53,986 nt of DNA from Roseivirga sp. UBA6061 (GCA_002427745.1 DIYF01000013.1:1-53986), one strand, 5' to 3'; counted from the first letter of the stretch, positions 43,230 to 52,929 are shown. Translations and numbers: made by a program. Notes: generated by a model not told the origin, from the sequence alone.

Positions 43230-45284
43230 TTAGCTGATAACTGATCCGGGCTCTACCTCCTTATTGGGCTGCAAAAGCCTGAGGTTACCCTCCTTATCTT
43301 CTGCCATCAGGATCATACCATGTGACTCTACGCCCATCATCTTGCGGGGTGCCAGGTTAGCAATAATAGTCACCTGTTTCCCCGCCATTTCTTCTGGCGT
43401 GTAGTGTTTGGCGATACCGCTGAGAATGGTACGTTTATCAACACCCGTGTCCACCAAAAACTGTAAAAGCTTGTTAGACTTTTCTACTTTTTTAGCCTCC
43501 AGAATAGTACCTATACGAAGGTCCATTTTCATAAAGTCGTCAAAGACAATACCTTCTTTCAGTGGTGCTGCAGGTTGTTCCGCCATTTCGTTCTTTCTTT
43601 TTATTTCTTCCAGCTTGTTCACCTGGAAGTCTATCGTTTTATCCTCAATTTTCTCAAATAACAATTGCGCCTTTTCCAGCGGTTGTCCCTCCGCCAGCAG
43701 CTCATCCTGACCGGCAGACAGCCAATCCAGTTTTTCCATATTCAGGAAGCTTCTGAGCTTCTCAGTGGTATGCGGAATAAACGGCTCTGCTACAATCGAT
43801 ATGTTGGCGGCAATCTGCAAAGCAATATTCAGAATAGTCCCCACCCGCTCAGGGTCAGTTTTAATAACCTTCCAGGGCTCTGTTTCTGCCAGGTACTTAT
43901 TTCCCATACGGGCCAGTTCCATCATTTCGGCAAGCCCCTCTCTGAAGCGATACTTCTCAATGGCTTTGCCCACTCTGGCCGGGATACTTCCCAGGTCATC
44001 AATCACCTGCTGATCCAGGTCGAAAAGCTCACCTCTTACCGGAACTTTCCCTTCAAAGTATTTGTGGGTAAGTACTACAGCACGATTGACAAAGTTGCCC
44101 AGAATGGCCACCAGCTCATTGTTATTACGCGCCTGAAAGTCCTTCCAGGTAAAATCATTGTCCTTGGTCTCCGGAGCATTAGAGCAGAGCGCATAGCGCA
44201 GCACATCCTGCTTGCCGGGCAGCTCTTCCAGGTATTCATGCAGCCATACAGCCCAATTACGGGAGGTGGAGATCTTTCTGCCCTCCAGGTTCAGGAATTC
44301 ATTGGCCGGCACGTTATCAGGCAGCACATAATCTCCCATAGACTTGAGAATAGCCGGGAAAATGATGCAATGGAACACTATATTGTCCTTACCGATAAAA
44401 TGCACCAGCTTGGTATCATCTGATTTCCAGTAAGGCTCCCAGTCAATGCCTTTTTCAGCAGCCCATTCACGGGTGGCCGAAACATATCCGATAGGCGCAT
44501 CAAACCAGACATAGAGTACCTTACCTTCTGCATCTTCCAGCGGCACCTTAATGCCCCAGTCCAGGTCACGCGTCATGGCTCGGGCCTGCAGACCTCCGTC
44601 AATCCATGATTTACACTGCCCCCAGACGTTAGACTTCCAATCGTCTTTATGCCCCTCTACAATCCATTCCTTCAGCCAGCCCTCATAGTTCTGCAGCGGC
44701 AGATACCAGTGTTTGGTCTCCTTGCGCACCGGTGGGTTACCACTCAGAGTAGATTTGGGATTGATAAGATCAGTCGGGTTCAATGATGAGCCACAGTTCT
44801 CACACTGGTCACCATAAGCCTCCTCGTAGCCGCAGCGAGGGCATTTCCCCTTAATGTAGCGATCGGCCAGGAATTGTTGTTCCTGTTCATCAAAGTACTG
44901 CTCGCTCACACGCTCTTCAAAAAGTCCTTCATCATAGAGCTTTTTGAAAAACATCTGAGCGGTTTCATGCTGCACCTGATTGGAGGTACGGGAGTAGATA
45001 TCAAAAGAAACACCCAACTGCGCCATAGACTCCTTGATGATGCCATGGTATTTGTCTACAATCGCCTGAGGGGTGGTTCCCTCAAGACGTGCACGCATGG
45101 TGATGGCCATACCGTGCTCATCAGAAGCACAGATAAAGGCTACATCCTCTCCTTTTGACCGGAGATAGCGCACATAGATATCAGCAGGCACGTAAACTCC
45201 CGCCAAATGGCCTATATGCAAAGGGCCATTGGCATAGGGTAATGCCGCAGTTACAGTATGTCTTTTGAACTCTTTTTGACTCAT
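43230..45284 (-). CDS. metG: Methionyl-tRNA synthetase with C-terminal tRNA-binding domain
   Basis: The start is ATG 45284; an upstream TTG at 45293 would lie in the -7 box. The 684-residue enzyme has HIGH (H23-H26 in LHIGH), a zinc knuckle [17 protein letters not shown], the KMSKS counterpart KISTS in [10 protein letters not shown], and a C-terminal OB-fold tRNA-binding domain ([17 protein letters not shown]). It charges initiator and elongator tRNA-Met. KISTS is a known variant of the KMSKS loop. It carries a well-placed TAnnTTTG promoter, and its downstream neighbour is an amidohydrolase. Confidence 0.98.
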   Translation of the reverse strand: MSQKEFKRHTVTAALPYANGPLHIGHLAGVYVPADIYVRYLRSKGEDVAFICASDEHGMAITMRARLEGTTPQAIVDKYHGIIKESMAQLGVSFDIYSRTSNQVQHETAQMFFKKLYDEGLFEERVSEQYFDEQEQQFLADRYIKGKCPRCGYEEAYGDQCENCGSSLNPTDLINPKSTLSGNPPVRKETKHWYLPLQNYEGWLKEWIVEGHKDDWKSNVWGQCKSWIDGGLQARAMTRDLDWGIKVPLEDAEGKVLYVWFDAPIGYVSATREWAAEKGIDWEPYWKSDDTKLVHFIGKDNIVFHCIIFPAILKSMGDYVLPDNVPANEFLNLEGRKISTSRNWAVWLHEYLEELPGKQDVLRYALCSNAPETKDNDFTWKDFQARNNNELVAILGNFVNRAVVLTHKYFEGKVPVRGELFDLDQQVIDDLGSIPARVGKAIEKYRFREGLAEMMELARMGNKYLAETEPWKVIKTDPERVGTILNIALQIAANISIVAEPFIPHTTEKLRSFLNMEKLDWLSAGQDELLAEGQPLEKAQLLFEKIEDKTIDFQVNKLEEIKRKNEMAEQPAAPLKEGIVFDDFMKMDLRIGTILEAKKVEKSNKLLQFLVDTGVDKRTILSGIAKHYTPEEMAGKQVTIIANLAPRKMMGVESHGMILMAEDKEGNLRLLQPNKEVEPGSVIS

Positions 45285-45290
45285 AGGTCG

Positions 45291-45298
45291 CAAAGATA
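45291..45298 (-). promoter_or_regulatory. -7 box of metG, possibly leaderless
   Basis: On the minus strand the box reads TATCTTTG, matching TAnnTTTG, with only six bases (CGACCT) before the ATG. Transcription should start at about the start codon, giving a leaderless or near-leaderless message. Confidence 0.6.
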
Positions 45299-45436
45299 GT
45301 TTTTATAGCAAATCAAGTGTAGAAACCTCTGTACAAATTAGTAGCCGAAAACACCGCTCTGATAAGATCTGACCGACCTGTTGACTATTCCTTTCTAAGG
45401 TTGTCGCTTCCTCTTGATTTTTCATAGATTGGGCCT

Positions 45437-45949
45437 ATGAGCACTCAAAATCTACATGAGGAAATCACACAGGTGGCCATCCGGCACTTCAAAGAAAACA
45501 CCGATAAAATCATGCACTGCCTGGACCAGCTGACTGAGGAAGAAATCTGGAAGCGTCCGAATGAGGCCTCTAACAGTGTGGGAAATCAAATCCTCCACCT
45601 CTGCGGTAACATACGACAATATGCCGTGGCCTCCCTGGGCCGGAAAGAGGATATACGGGAAAGAGACAGTGAGTTTTCAGCCAAAGACGGATTCACTAAG
45701 GAAGAATTGAGCGAAAAATTATCGGAAACTGTACAAATGGCGATCGCCACTTTTGAGCAAGTGCCGGAAGAAGAACTTCTCAGGACCAGAAACGTACAAG
45801 GCTATCATTATACAGGCATTGCGGTAATCATGCATGTAGTAGAGCATTATTCCTACCACACGGGCCAGATTGCCTTCTGGACCAAGCTGTTAAGGGATAA
45901 GAGTCTTGGCTTTTATGACAACGTAGACCTGAATGTAAAGAATGAGTAG
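45437..45949 (+). CDS. DinB-like four-helix protein (DUF1572 type)
   Basis: The 170-residue protein has the DinB-superfamily layout: N-terminal helix FKENTDKIMHCLDQL, the metal-ligand candidates H in ILHLCGN, and a late HVVEHYSYHTGQ triad, followed by IAFWTKLLRDK. The family binds a metal; some members are thiol transferases, but this one's reaction is unknown. It starts a plus-strand unit divergent from metG. Confidence 0.85.
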   Translation: MSTQNLHEEITQVAIRHFKENTDKIMHCLDQLTEEEIWKRPNEASNSVGNQILHLCGNIRQYAVASLGRKEDIRERDSEFSAKDGFTKEELSEKLSETVQMAIATFEQVPEEELLRTRNVQGYHYTGIAVIMHVVEHYSYHTGQIAFWTKLLRDKSLGFYDNVDLNVKNE

Positions 45950-45976
45950 CCGAAAGGCTTCCTCTAAACGCAAAAC

Positions 45977-47065
45977 ATGAAATATACCCTTCTCCTTCTG
46001 CTTTCACTACTGCCCCGGGTTTCTCCGGCCCAATCAGACGAAGCACTTAAGACCCGCATAGATGAGATCGTCAAAGCCAAGGTAGAGGCCTATGAGCTTG
46101 TGGGACTTTCTGTCGGTGTGGTAAAAGACGATGAGGTCTTCTTCACCAGAGGTTATGGTACGCGTGAGCTCGATACGGAACAACCCGTAACGGAGAATTC
46201 CATCTTTCATGTAGCCTCGGTAAGTAAGCTCTTTACCGCCATAGCGGTCATGAAACTCATGGCTGAAAAAAAGCTACCGCTGGAAACACCCGTGATTAAC
46301 GTTGTACCCGACCTCAACTACAGTGATGAGCAGGTGGCTCAAATCACCATACGACAACTACTGAATCATACCTCGGGACTTCCCGATATCTACAACTATA
46401 ACTGGAAGAGCAATCGTCAGGAGGAAAACAGCCTCAGGGAGTATTTCAAAGACAGAAAGCTCAAAACCCGCTCGAACCCGGGGACGGTCTATGACTACAG
46501 CAACCTGGCCTACGACCTGTTGGGTCTGGTAGTAGAAGAGTTGGCAGAGGTATCATTTGAAGACTATGTAAAAGAGACACTGCTATCCCCTGCCGGCATG
46601 AAGCAAAGTGACTTCAGACACTTTTTGATTCCGGAAGAGCTGAGAACCAGGCCCCATACCAGGAACCGCGTCAGTGGTAAAATCTCAGAACGATCAGTAT
46701 ATCCATACAACAGAGAGCATGGCCCCAGCAGCACACTCAATGCCTCATCAGGGGAACTCAGCCTGTGGATGGCCCACTTTCTCAAAGCCCTGGAAAACGA
46801 CAAACTCTACCAGAGCATGCTGGAGAAAAGCACGGAGGCCAGTCCCTATATTGGTCTGGGGTTTCATCTGGTTGAGATCAATGGATATAAGGCTGTCGGA
46901 CACTTTGGCGGTGATACCGGCTTTCGCAGTGCACTCTTTATGATCCCCGAAAAGAAACTTGGCTTCGTGGTACTGGGAAATGTAGATTACAAAGATGACT
47001 TCCGCCAGGAACTGATCCGTGATATCAGCAAGCTTATGTTACATGAGGCTGGCACTAAGAGATAA
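45977..47065 (+). CDS. Serine hydrolase of the beta-lactamase/PBP (class C-like) family, exported
   Basis: The 362-residue protein has a signal peptide (LLLLLSLLPRVSPAQ), SxxK as S81-V-S-K84, YSN in VYDYSNLAYD and a C-terminal H-F-G-G in VGHFGGDTG. It is a distant paralogue of the enzyme at 19925. The start ATG 45977 lies 27 bp after the DinB stop, so both are likely co-transcribed. The 3' end runs into a heptamer array. Confidence 0.9.
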   Translation: MKYTLLLLLSLLPRVSPAQSDEALKTRIDEIVKAKVEAYELVGLSVGVVKDDEVFFTRGYGTRELDTEQPVTENSIFHVASVSKLFTAIAVMKLMAEKKLPLETPVINVVPDLNYSDEQVAQITIRQLLNHTSGLPDIYNYNWKSNRQEENSLREYFKDRKLKTRSNPGTVYDYSNLAYDLLGLVVEELAEVSFEDYVKETLLSPAGMKQSDFRHFLIPEELRTRPHTRNRVSGKISERSVYPYNREHGPSSTLNASSGELSLWMAHFLKALENDKLYQSMLEKSTEASPYIGLGFHLVEINGYKAVGHFGGDTGFRSALFMIPEKKLGFVVLGNVDYKDDFRQELIRDISKLMLHEAGTKR

Positions 47066-47076
47066 ACAAAGGACAC

Positions 47077-47167
47077 ACTTCTTACTTCTTACTTCTTACT
47101 TCCTATCTCTTACATCTTACCACCTACCTCCTACATCTTACTTCTTACTTCTTACCTCTTACATCAC
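47077..47167. repeat. Tandem heptamer array of ACTTCTT type
   Basis: Thirteen consecutive 7-bp units follow one another in strict register, starting ACTTCTT three times, then ACTTCCT, ATCTCTT, ACATCTT, ACCACCT, ACCTCCT and so on. The last two units hold the stop codon and the final two codons of the BASS gene on the minus strand. Confidence 0.9.
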
Positions 47168-48037
47168 ACCACCCACCTCAGGCTTCTTCGATGCCTTGCT
47201 CCCTGAATAAATCACCACACCTCCACTGACAAACATAATCAGACTATACACTGCCGCAGTAATGGCGTACTCTGTATTCCCCAGTAGCACTACCGCTATG
47301 GTAATGGCCAGCGTACCATTCTGAATCCCAGACTCAATGGAGATGGACCGGGCCATTTTCTTATTGATTGTCAACATACGGGCAGAGGCGTATCCAACCA
47401 ACATTGTAGCCACATTCAGCATCAGTGCCACCAATCCCGCCTCCTGCAGATAAGAAACGATATTGTCTTTCTCTTTAATCACCAGCCCCACAATCACCAA
47501 CATAAGCACAATGCCGGAAGCAATGCGCACAGGCTTTTCCATCTTCAAAGCGAAGTCTTCCTTATAGTGCCTGATCAGCATGCCGATAATAACAGGAATG
47601 ATCACTATGACCAGAATCTGCGTGATCGTATTCATCACATCCAGCTTAATTACCGTGCCGGCATCCAGAAAGTGGGTAAGAGCAAGATTGACGATAAACG
47701 GAATCGTAAGCAAGGTGATAAAACTGCTCAGTGCTGTCAGACTCACTGAAAGGGCAGTATCGGCCTTGGCAAGGTGAGCAATCAGATTGGAGGTAGGTCC
47801 TCCCGGACAAGCTGCCAGAATCATCAGTCCCACGGCAATTTCAGGTCTGGTGGGAAAAAGCATAGTCACACCAAACGCAATAAGCGGTAACAAGACCAAC
47901 TGATTCAGTAAACCTACAACCACCGCCTTAGGGTAAAGAAATACTCTCTTGAAATCAGCCGAGACCAGGGAAAGTCCCATGCCCAGCATGATGATAATCA
48001 AAGAGATGGCTAAAATAAGAGTCGAGGCCTGGTCCAT
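47159..48037 (-). CDS. Bile acid:sodium symporter (BASS) family transporter
   Basis: The 292-residue protein has about nine hydrophobic helices and BASS motifs such as AACPGGPTSNLIAHLA, where the discontinuous helix lies, and IQNGTLAI (family E-x-G-x-Q-N). Members move bile acids, pantoate or other organic anions with Na+. Its last codons lie in a heptamer array, so the very C terminus (PEVGGVM) may vary between strains. A good -7 box precedes it. Confidence 0.92.
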   Translation of the reverse strand: MDQASTLILAISLIIIMLGMGLSLVSADFKRVFLYPKAVVVGLLNQLVLLPLIAFGVTMLFPTRPEIAVGLMILAACPGGPTSNLIAHLAKADTALSVSLTALSSFITLLTIPFIVNLALTHFLDAGTVIKLDVMNTITQILVIVIIPVIIGMLIRHYKEDFALKMEKPVRIASGIVLMLVIVGLVIKEKDNIVSYLQEAGLVALMLNVATMLVGYASARMLTINKKMARSISIESGIQNGTLAITIAVVLLGNTEYAITAAVYSLIMFVSGGVVIYSGSKASKKPEVGGVM

Positions 48038-48058
48038 GTTGTTGAGGTTTAGTCAGAC

Positions 48059-48066
48059 AAATATAG
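48059..48066 (-). promoter_or_regulatory. -7 box of the BASS transporter gene
   Basis: On the minus strand the box reads TATATTTG, an exact TAnnTTTG match, 21 bp before the ATG at 48037. It supports use of a Bacteroidota primary sigma factor. Confidence 0.55.
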
Positions 48067-48270
48067 AAGAATGATGAGATGTAAAGCCCTTCGGCATCCA
48101 GCCTCTCATAGCAGACTGCTCTATTATTTATTCCACAAAAGCGTACAAATATACGTTCATTATCGTGCACATACCTGTTTTCATTAGGTATAAAACAGCC
48201 CATACAGGCTATAAAACCATATGGCACGGCAATTGGAAGGCATTTAATCGTTCGCTCAACACTTCTGATT

Positions 48271-50715
48271 ATGCTCAAGAACTTCCTGCTCATCTCCTAT
48301 CGCAATATCCGAAGAAACAAAGGTGCCTCTCTGCTCAATATCTTCTCTCTGGCCATGGGCATGGCTACCTGTCTCTTCATTTTCAATTATGTCTATTATG
48401 AGCTGAGCTTCGAGAGCTTTCACGAGCACTCAGGCGAGATTTATCGCATCGAAACCAATACCTACGAGCTCAATGACATCAAAACCCGTAATGCCTTCAG
48501 TACCTTCAAGGCTGCTCCCCGATTGACCAGTGACTTTGATGCCATCACGGCTTCTACCAGGCTGGTACCCTATTCAGAAAACGGGTCTGCCTTCTTCGGG
48601 CTTCCCCGCAGAAGCACTACGGACAAGAAAGTGTTTATCCCCATTGCCTACTTTGCAGAGCCTTCCATGCTGGATTTATTCTCTGTCAACATTTTGGCCG
48701 GTAATCCACTGAGCTGTCTTATCGAGCCCAACTCCCTTGTTTTATCTACCAGCATGATCAGGAAGATTTTCGGAGCAGAAGAAGATTACAATCAATTCAT
48801 CGGCACCAAACTAAAGCCTACTAACCTGGATATAGCCACTCCGGACTTTACCATTACCGCCATTTTTGAAGACCTTCCGGCCAATACCCATCTCACCTTT
48901 GACGCCCTCGCATCCTTAAGCTCTTCAGAAGAAAACATTAGCCTTTCCAGAGGCGAAAACACCTATAGCTATGTACAGATACCCAATGGCTCTGTGAAGG
49001 ACATCAACCAGGTACTCGCTGCCCAAAGAGTGGTCGCCTCCACCGATGGCACTTTGGAAAAACAGCTTTCCCTAAAACCCATCCGCGATATTCACCTGGC
49101 TTCAAAAATCTCCAATGAGCCCGGCACCAATGCCAACAAGTTGTTTCTTACCTTTTTATCCGTGATAGGTCTGATCATCCTGACCCTGGCCTGCACCAAC
49201 TTTGTAAACAATGCCATTATCAACAGCATTGACAGGGCCCGGGAGATCGGTATCAGAAAACTGGCCGGCATTCTGCCACATCAGCTACTTACCACCCTGC
49301 TGGCAGAGTCTTTTCTCATCAACGCTTTTGCCGGTTTGATCGGGCTGGTAATTTTCAGCCTGGGACTAAAGTCCATGCTCACATTCGCTGATATCACCTA
49401 TCCCGTGGCTTTAACGGCCTCCACAATCTTTGTCAGCTTTATTTTCCTGATCCTGCTCATCATTCTCAGTACCCTGCTGTCCGGAGTTTACCCCGCCACA
49501 TTGCTTATCTCTCTCAAGCCGGTAGAAGCCCTGAAAGGCAAGGCCCAGGTAGTCAACTCAAAACAGTCTACCAAAGGCTCCCGCGTGATGCGTGCTCTCC
49601 TCATCTTCCAGCTTTGTATGAGCATCATTTTTATCTCCGCTGTATATGTAGTACAGGAACAACTGGCCTTTATGCGAAAGAATGACAAACAGCCCTTTGA
49701 GCTGAAGGTCACTGCCAAATTCGGAGGGCTGGCCGGTGTCAATGATATCTATGCCAGGCAAAGTGCACGCTTCCTAAGCCAGATAGACCAGAACTCCAGC
49801 ACAGATGTAACCAATGTATCAAACCTCTTTAATGGGCAGATTAACTACATCCGGGAGATCAAAGCACTCTACCAAACCGATGTTGACACAGTAGGTATTG
49901 ATGAGCCTTTCCTGCTACATCTGATCGATCATTCTTACTGGAAAGATACGCCCGATGTCTTCCTGAGTGGCACAAACTTCAGCCAGGAATTCGGGATCGA
50001 CTACAATGGCATCATTATCAATGAAACGGCTCTGAGAGCCATGAAATTCAATTCGCCTGAAGAAGCCATCGGTAAATCACTCTCACGGTACAATGGTTAT
50101 CAGTTCGTAAAGGGCGTAGTTAAAAATGAAAAACCCGATGACCGTCCCAAAGTATATGTTACCGGCTATCGATACCCCACTTATTTCAACCTGTCTTTAA
50201 GGACCCTGGGCAGCTCAGCAGAAAGTATCAATGGTACCATTCTTACTACACAAGGTCAATGGGAAGGCCAGTTTCCCTGGATTTACTTTATCGATCGCAA
50301 GTTTGAAGACCAGTCCGCCATGGAACAAAACCTGCTCAAAATCTTCTTTATCTTCACCTTTCTGGCCGTTTCTATTGCCTGTCTGGGCATCTTCGGTTTG
50401 TCTTCTTTTACCGCCATCAAACGCACCAAGGAAATCGGCATCCGCAAAATTCTGGGCGCCCGGGTTGCGCATATCCTGATGATTCTGGTCTATGACTTCC
50501 TGCAGCTGATGTTCTACGGAAGTGTGGTGGCCATACCGGTGGTAGTGCTGGGTGCCAGAGAGTGGCTGACCAATTATGCCGTAAGGATATATTTTAACCC
50601 GCTTTTTGTGGCAGTCCCTATACTGATCATGTCTGTGATCGCCATCGTCATCATCATTAAGCAATGCTGGCGCACCAGCGTACTCAATCCTATTCAGGCC
50701 CTGGAACAGCAGTAA
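48271..50715 (+). CDS. Orphan ABC transporter permease (MacB/FtsX-like)
   Basis: The 814-residue protein has an N-terminal helix (GASLLNIFSLAMGMATCLFIFNYVYYEL), a MacB-like periplasmic domain, and two FtsX regions. One begins around residue 285 with LTFLSVIGLIILTLACTNFVNN, then DRAREIGIRK. The other is near 690-814 with FTAIKRTKEIGIRKILGA. This is the common Bacteroidota single-chain fused permease; no ATPase gene lies in this window, so the partner is elsewhere. The role is export of a substrate or mechanotransmission across the envelope. Confidence 0.93.
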   Translation: MLKNFLLISYRNIRRNKGASLLNIFSLAMGMATCLFIFNYVYYELSFESFHEHSGEIYRIETNTYELNDIKTRNAFSTFKAAPRLTSDFDAITASTRLVPYSENGSAFFGLPRRSTTDKKVFIPIAYFAEPSMLDLFSVNILAGNPLSCLIEPNSLVLSTSMIRKIFGAEEDYNQFIGTKLKPTNLDIATPDFTITAIFEDLPANTHLTFDALASLSSSEENISLSRGENTYSYVQIPNGSVKDINQVLAAQRVVASTDGTLEKQLSLKPIRDIHLASKISNEPGTNANKLFLTFLSVIGLIILTLACTNFVNNAIINSIDRAREIGIRKLAGILPHQLLTTLLAESFLINAFAGLIGLVIFSLGLKSMLTFADITYPVALTASTIFVSFIFLILLIILSTLLSGVYPATLLISLKPVEALKGKAQVVNSKQSTKGSRVMRALLIFQLCMSIIFISAVYVVQEQLAFMRKNDKQPFELKVTAKFGGLAGVNDIYARQSARFLSQIDQNSSTDVTNVSNLFNGQINYIREIKALYQTDVDTVGIDEPFLLHLIDHSYWKDTPDVFLSGTNFSQEFGIDYNGIIINETALRAMKFNSPEEAIGKSLSRYNGYQFVKGVVKNEKPDDRPKVYVTGYRYPTYFNLSLRTLGSSAESINGTILTTQGQWEGQFPWIYFIDRKFEDQSAMEQNLLKIFFIFTFLAVSIACLGIFGLSSFTAIKRTKEIGIRKILGARVAHILMILVYDFLQLMFYGSVVAIPVVVLGAREWLTNYAVRIYFNPLFVAVPILIMSVIAIVIIIKQCWRTSVLNPIQALEQQ

Positions 50716-50861
50716 ATTTTAAGACTTTAGGTGTTAGACTTTAGCAGTAAGAATTGAGATAATATACTTATCCTGCTCACCTTTGGATCTCCGGAGTTAC
50801 TAATAACAGAGACTTTCCAGGAGAATGGCCTTTTGCCCGGAGTTAATCCATAACTTTCACC

Positions 50862-51356
50862 ATGCTTTCCACTGAAGACCACGAGCTATTTAAGACATAT
50901 TATCATTCTGAAACCAAATATTACATAGACAGGCTGGAGCGCTACCTTGATGGCAAAACGAATTCTTTCAACGTTAAAATGCTGTTTATAAGTGTCTTGT
51001 ATTTGAGCTACCGAAAGATGTTCAAATGGGTAGGTATCTTCTTTCTGGTTTCTTTCGTTTTTGGTTTGCTGCAGTCCGTTTTTCTCTCTGGCCTCCTCTC
51101 TGATTTTGTAGATTACGATACAGCCTATGCGATTGAAAAGCTCACAGACCTGGCCTTCCTCATCGTATTTGCTTCCTACACGAACAGACTCTACATCGAA
51201 AAAAGTATTCGGGACATCGACAAGATAAAAGCACAAACCAGTGATCATGAAGAAAGGCTCAAGCTGGCCGCCAAAACCGGAGGAGTGAATTGGGTCGTCC
51301 CCTTAATTCTGATTTTAGTTCCTATGTTAATCTGGGCATATCTTGCAAACTCCTGA
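50862..51356 (+). CDS. Small membrane protein with DUF2628-like features
   Basis: The 164-residue protein has a soluble N-terminal part, a conserved LYLSYRKMFKW helix entry (typical of DUF2628-type proteins), two more hydrophobic segments and a C-terminal helix LILILVPMLIWAYL. The family has no assigned role. It follows the permease by 146 bp, and its stop is 7 bp before a heptamer array. Confidence 0.6.
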   Translation: MLSTEDHELFKTYYHSETKYYIDRLERYLDGKTNSFNVKMLFISVLYLSYRKMFKWVGIFFLVSFVFGLLQSVFLSGLLSDFVDYDTAYAIEKLTDLAFLIVFASYTNRLYIEKSIRDIDKIKAQTSDHEERLKLAAKTGGVNWVVPLILILVPMLIWAYLANS

Positions 51357-51363
51357 CCCTCCG

Positions 51364-51440
51364 TCTTCAGTCTTCCACCTTCCAACTCCCTACTTCTTAC
51401 TTTCTACCTCTTACCTCTTACTTCGGACTTCTCACTCCCT
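51364..51440. repeat. Tandem heptamer array of NCTTCNN type
   Basis: Eleven consecutive 7-bp units in register, beginning TCTTCAG, TCTTCCA, CCTTCCA, ACTCCCT, ACTTCTT and ending ACTTCTC, ACTCCCT. It is a pyrimidine-rich strand with no gene. Confidence 0.85.
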
Positions 51441-51441
51441 T

Positions 51442-51518
51442 CATTCCCCATTCACCATACAAACATTTCCATTCACAATTCCCCATTCAACACTCAACAT
51501 TCAACATTCAACATCTCC
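51442..51518. repeat. Tandem heptamer array of CATTNNN type
   Basis: About eleven units of 7 bp, beginning CATTCCC, CATTCAC and CATACAA and including CATTCAA three times, with one unit short by a base. It directly follows the NCTTCNN array with a 1-bp joint. Confidence 0.8.
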
Positions 51519-51578
51519 CCCCTAAATCAGATCCTACAGCCCCCAGATTCTTCTCCACAAAACTGTAACGCTCTTCCC
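51519..51578. other. Short unique stretch between arrays, no gene
   Basis: The 60 bp between the second and third array (CCTAAATCAG...) have no tandem structure. The 51357-51755 spacer as a whole contains no credible gene. Confidence 0.5.
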
Positions 51579-51683
51579 ACTTCCCCCTTCCGTCTTCGAA
51601 CTTCCGCCTTCCAACTCCCTACCCCTTACTTCATACTCCCTACTTCTTACTTCCTACCTCCTACCTCCTACCCCTTACATCCC
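51579..51683. repeat. Tandem heptamer array of NCTTCNN type
   Basis: Fifteen consecutive 7-bp units in register: ACTTCCC, CCTTCCG, TCTTCGA, ACTTCCG, CCTTCCA, ACTCCCT, ACCCCTT, ACTTCAT, ACTCCCT, ACTTCTT, ACTTCCT, ACCTCCT twice, ACCCCTT and ACATCCC. It repeats the CCTTCCA-ACTCCCT order of the first array. Confidence 0.85.
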
Positions 51684-51755
51684 CCTCCCCACTTCCGTTT
51701 TTTCCTATACAGAAAGAAAAGACCTGCTTACATTTACCCCAAACTGTCAGGTACT

Positions 51756-52739
51756 ATGCGAAAGACCTTTGTGTTTACCCTTCTTTGTTGGTTTAGCTTG
51801 AACCCCGGACTATTCAGTCAAACTGTCTCCTACCAACTGGGTAGTACTGAGCATTTCAGGTTCCAGAGCAACTTCTGGATCAACATGCATCATTTCCTCT
51901 ACCAAAAAGCCTCTGAGCTAAAAAGAGACCGCACGATAACACAACAAGAACAGGAGCTTATCGATCAACTCAAAGGGGATGACCTGGTCAGGTACCAGGA
52001 GAGCCTGAAGTTTTACAAGGACCAGATAATTAACAAGGACCTTCTCTTTAACGAGCACCTGACCCGGGTAAAAACTTACCTGAGTGGATTCAGTAATCAG
52101 ACGCTGCCCGAAAATGCAGATATCGACAACAGCCTTTTTACCGTACTGAACGAGTTCCGTGATACCTATCGCAAAACTTTCTGGCCCCTGCACAAATCGG
52201 CCAACAAAGCGCGCTTTGAAGAGAACATAAGTACCTTCAGAGAAATAGAACCTCAGGTGATTGAGCGCCTTTATGAGCTGACCGAAGCCTCCTTGCCAGC
52301 TGAAAAAACGCTGGTGGACATCACGGCCAACGCCAACTGGGCAGGTGCTTACACCAGCAATTACCCTCAGCACATTGTGGTCTCCTCCACCCGTACCAAT
52401 ACCCCTGGCACCACCTGGATTGAATTAGTATTTCATGAAGCTTCTCATGGTCTGGTTTCCGGTCGTACCGGACTGGTGGGCAGTACCATTCGCAGCCAGA
52501 GTAAAAAGCTTAATAAAGAAGTCCCACGAAATCTGTGGCACGCTGTGCTCTTCTATTTTGCCGGAAAAGCCACAGCGGAAGTCCTGGAGAATAACGGCAT
52601 ACCTGATCATGAGGAGTATATGTTTCGAAACAATGTATTCAAACAATATCACGAAGTACTCAATCTCTATCTTCCGGATTATATGACAGGCAAAGCCACT
52701 TTTGAAGAAGTGATCATTAGAATACTAAATCATAAGTAA
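51756..52739 (+). CDS. Exported protein with HExxH motif, possible metallopeptidase
   Basis: The 327-residue protein has a signal peptide (FVFTLLCWFSLNPGLFSQ). Residues 227-231 read H-E-A-S-H in ELVFHEASHGLVSG, the zinc-binding HExxH pattern of gluzincin-like peptidases. A possible third ligand is a Glu near ATAEVLENNG (~275). The rest is helical with many charged residues, and no family is recognised. It is flanked on both sides by heptamer arrays. It could be a novel metallopeptidase or an inactive relative. Confidence 0.7.
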   Translation: MRKTFVFTLLCWFSLNPGLFSQTVSYQLGSTEHFRFQSNFWINMHHFLYQKASELKRDRTITQQEQELIDQLKGDDLVRYQESLKFYKDQIINKDLLFNEHLTRVKTYLSGFSNQTLPENADIDNSLFTVLNEFRDTYRKTFWPLHKSANKARFEENISTFREIEPQVIERLYELTEASLPAEKTLVDITANANWAGAYTSNYPQHIVVSSTRTNTPGTTWIELVFHEASHGLVSGRTGLVGSTIRSQSKKLNKEVPRNLWHAVLFYFAGKATAEVLENNGIPDHEEYMFRNNVFKQYHEVLNLYLPDYMTGKATFEEVIIRILNHK

Positions 52740-52793
52740 CACTCCCTCTTCCAACCCCATAGTCAATTCAATCCCTTATTCAACATTCCCCTT

Positions 52794-52884
52794 CATTCAA
52801 CATTCTCCATTCATCATTCAACATTTAACATTCCCCATTCAACATTCATCATTTAACATTTATCATTCCCCATTCAACATTTCC
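52794..52884. repeat. Tandem heptamer array of CATTNNN type
   Basis: Thirteen consecutive 7-bp units in register from CATTCAA at 52794 to CATTTCC ending 52884; the commonest units are CATTCAA and CATTCCC, with CATTTAA, CATTCAT and CATTTAT. Confidence 0.9.
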
Positions 52885-52929
52885 CACCTATCCCTCCAAA
52901 TTCATAAGAATTTCTCCCATTTTTAATCC

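Noticed and set aside
51290..51568. Open plus-strand frames over the repeat spacer
   Set aside because: They consist of heptamer repeats and overlap the end of the DUF2628-like gene; the protein would be a repetitive S/T/P/L string with no start context.
47077..52884. CRISPR array
   Set aside because: The repeats are 7 bp with no unique spacers and no cas genes nearby.
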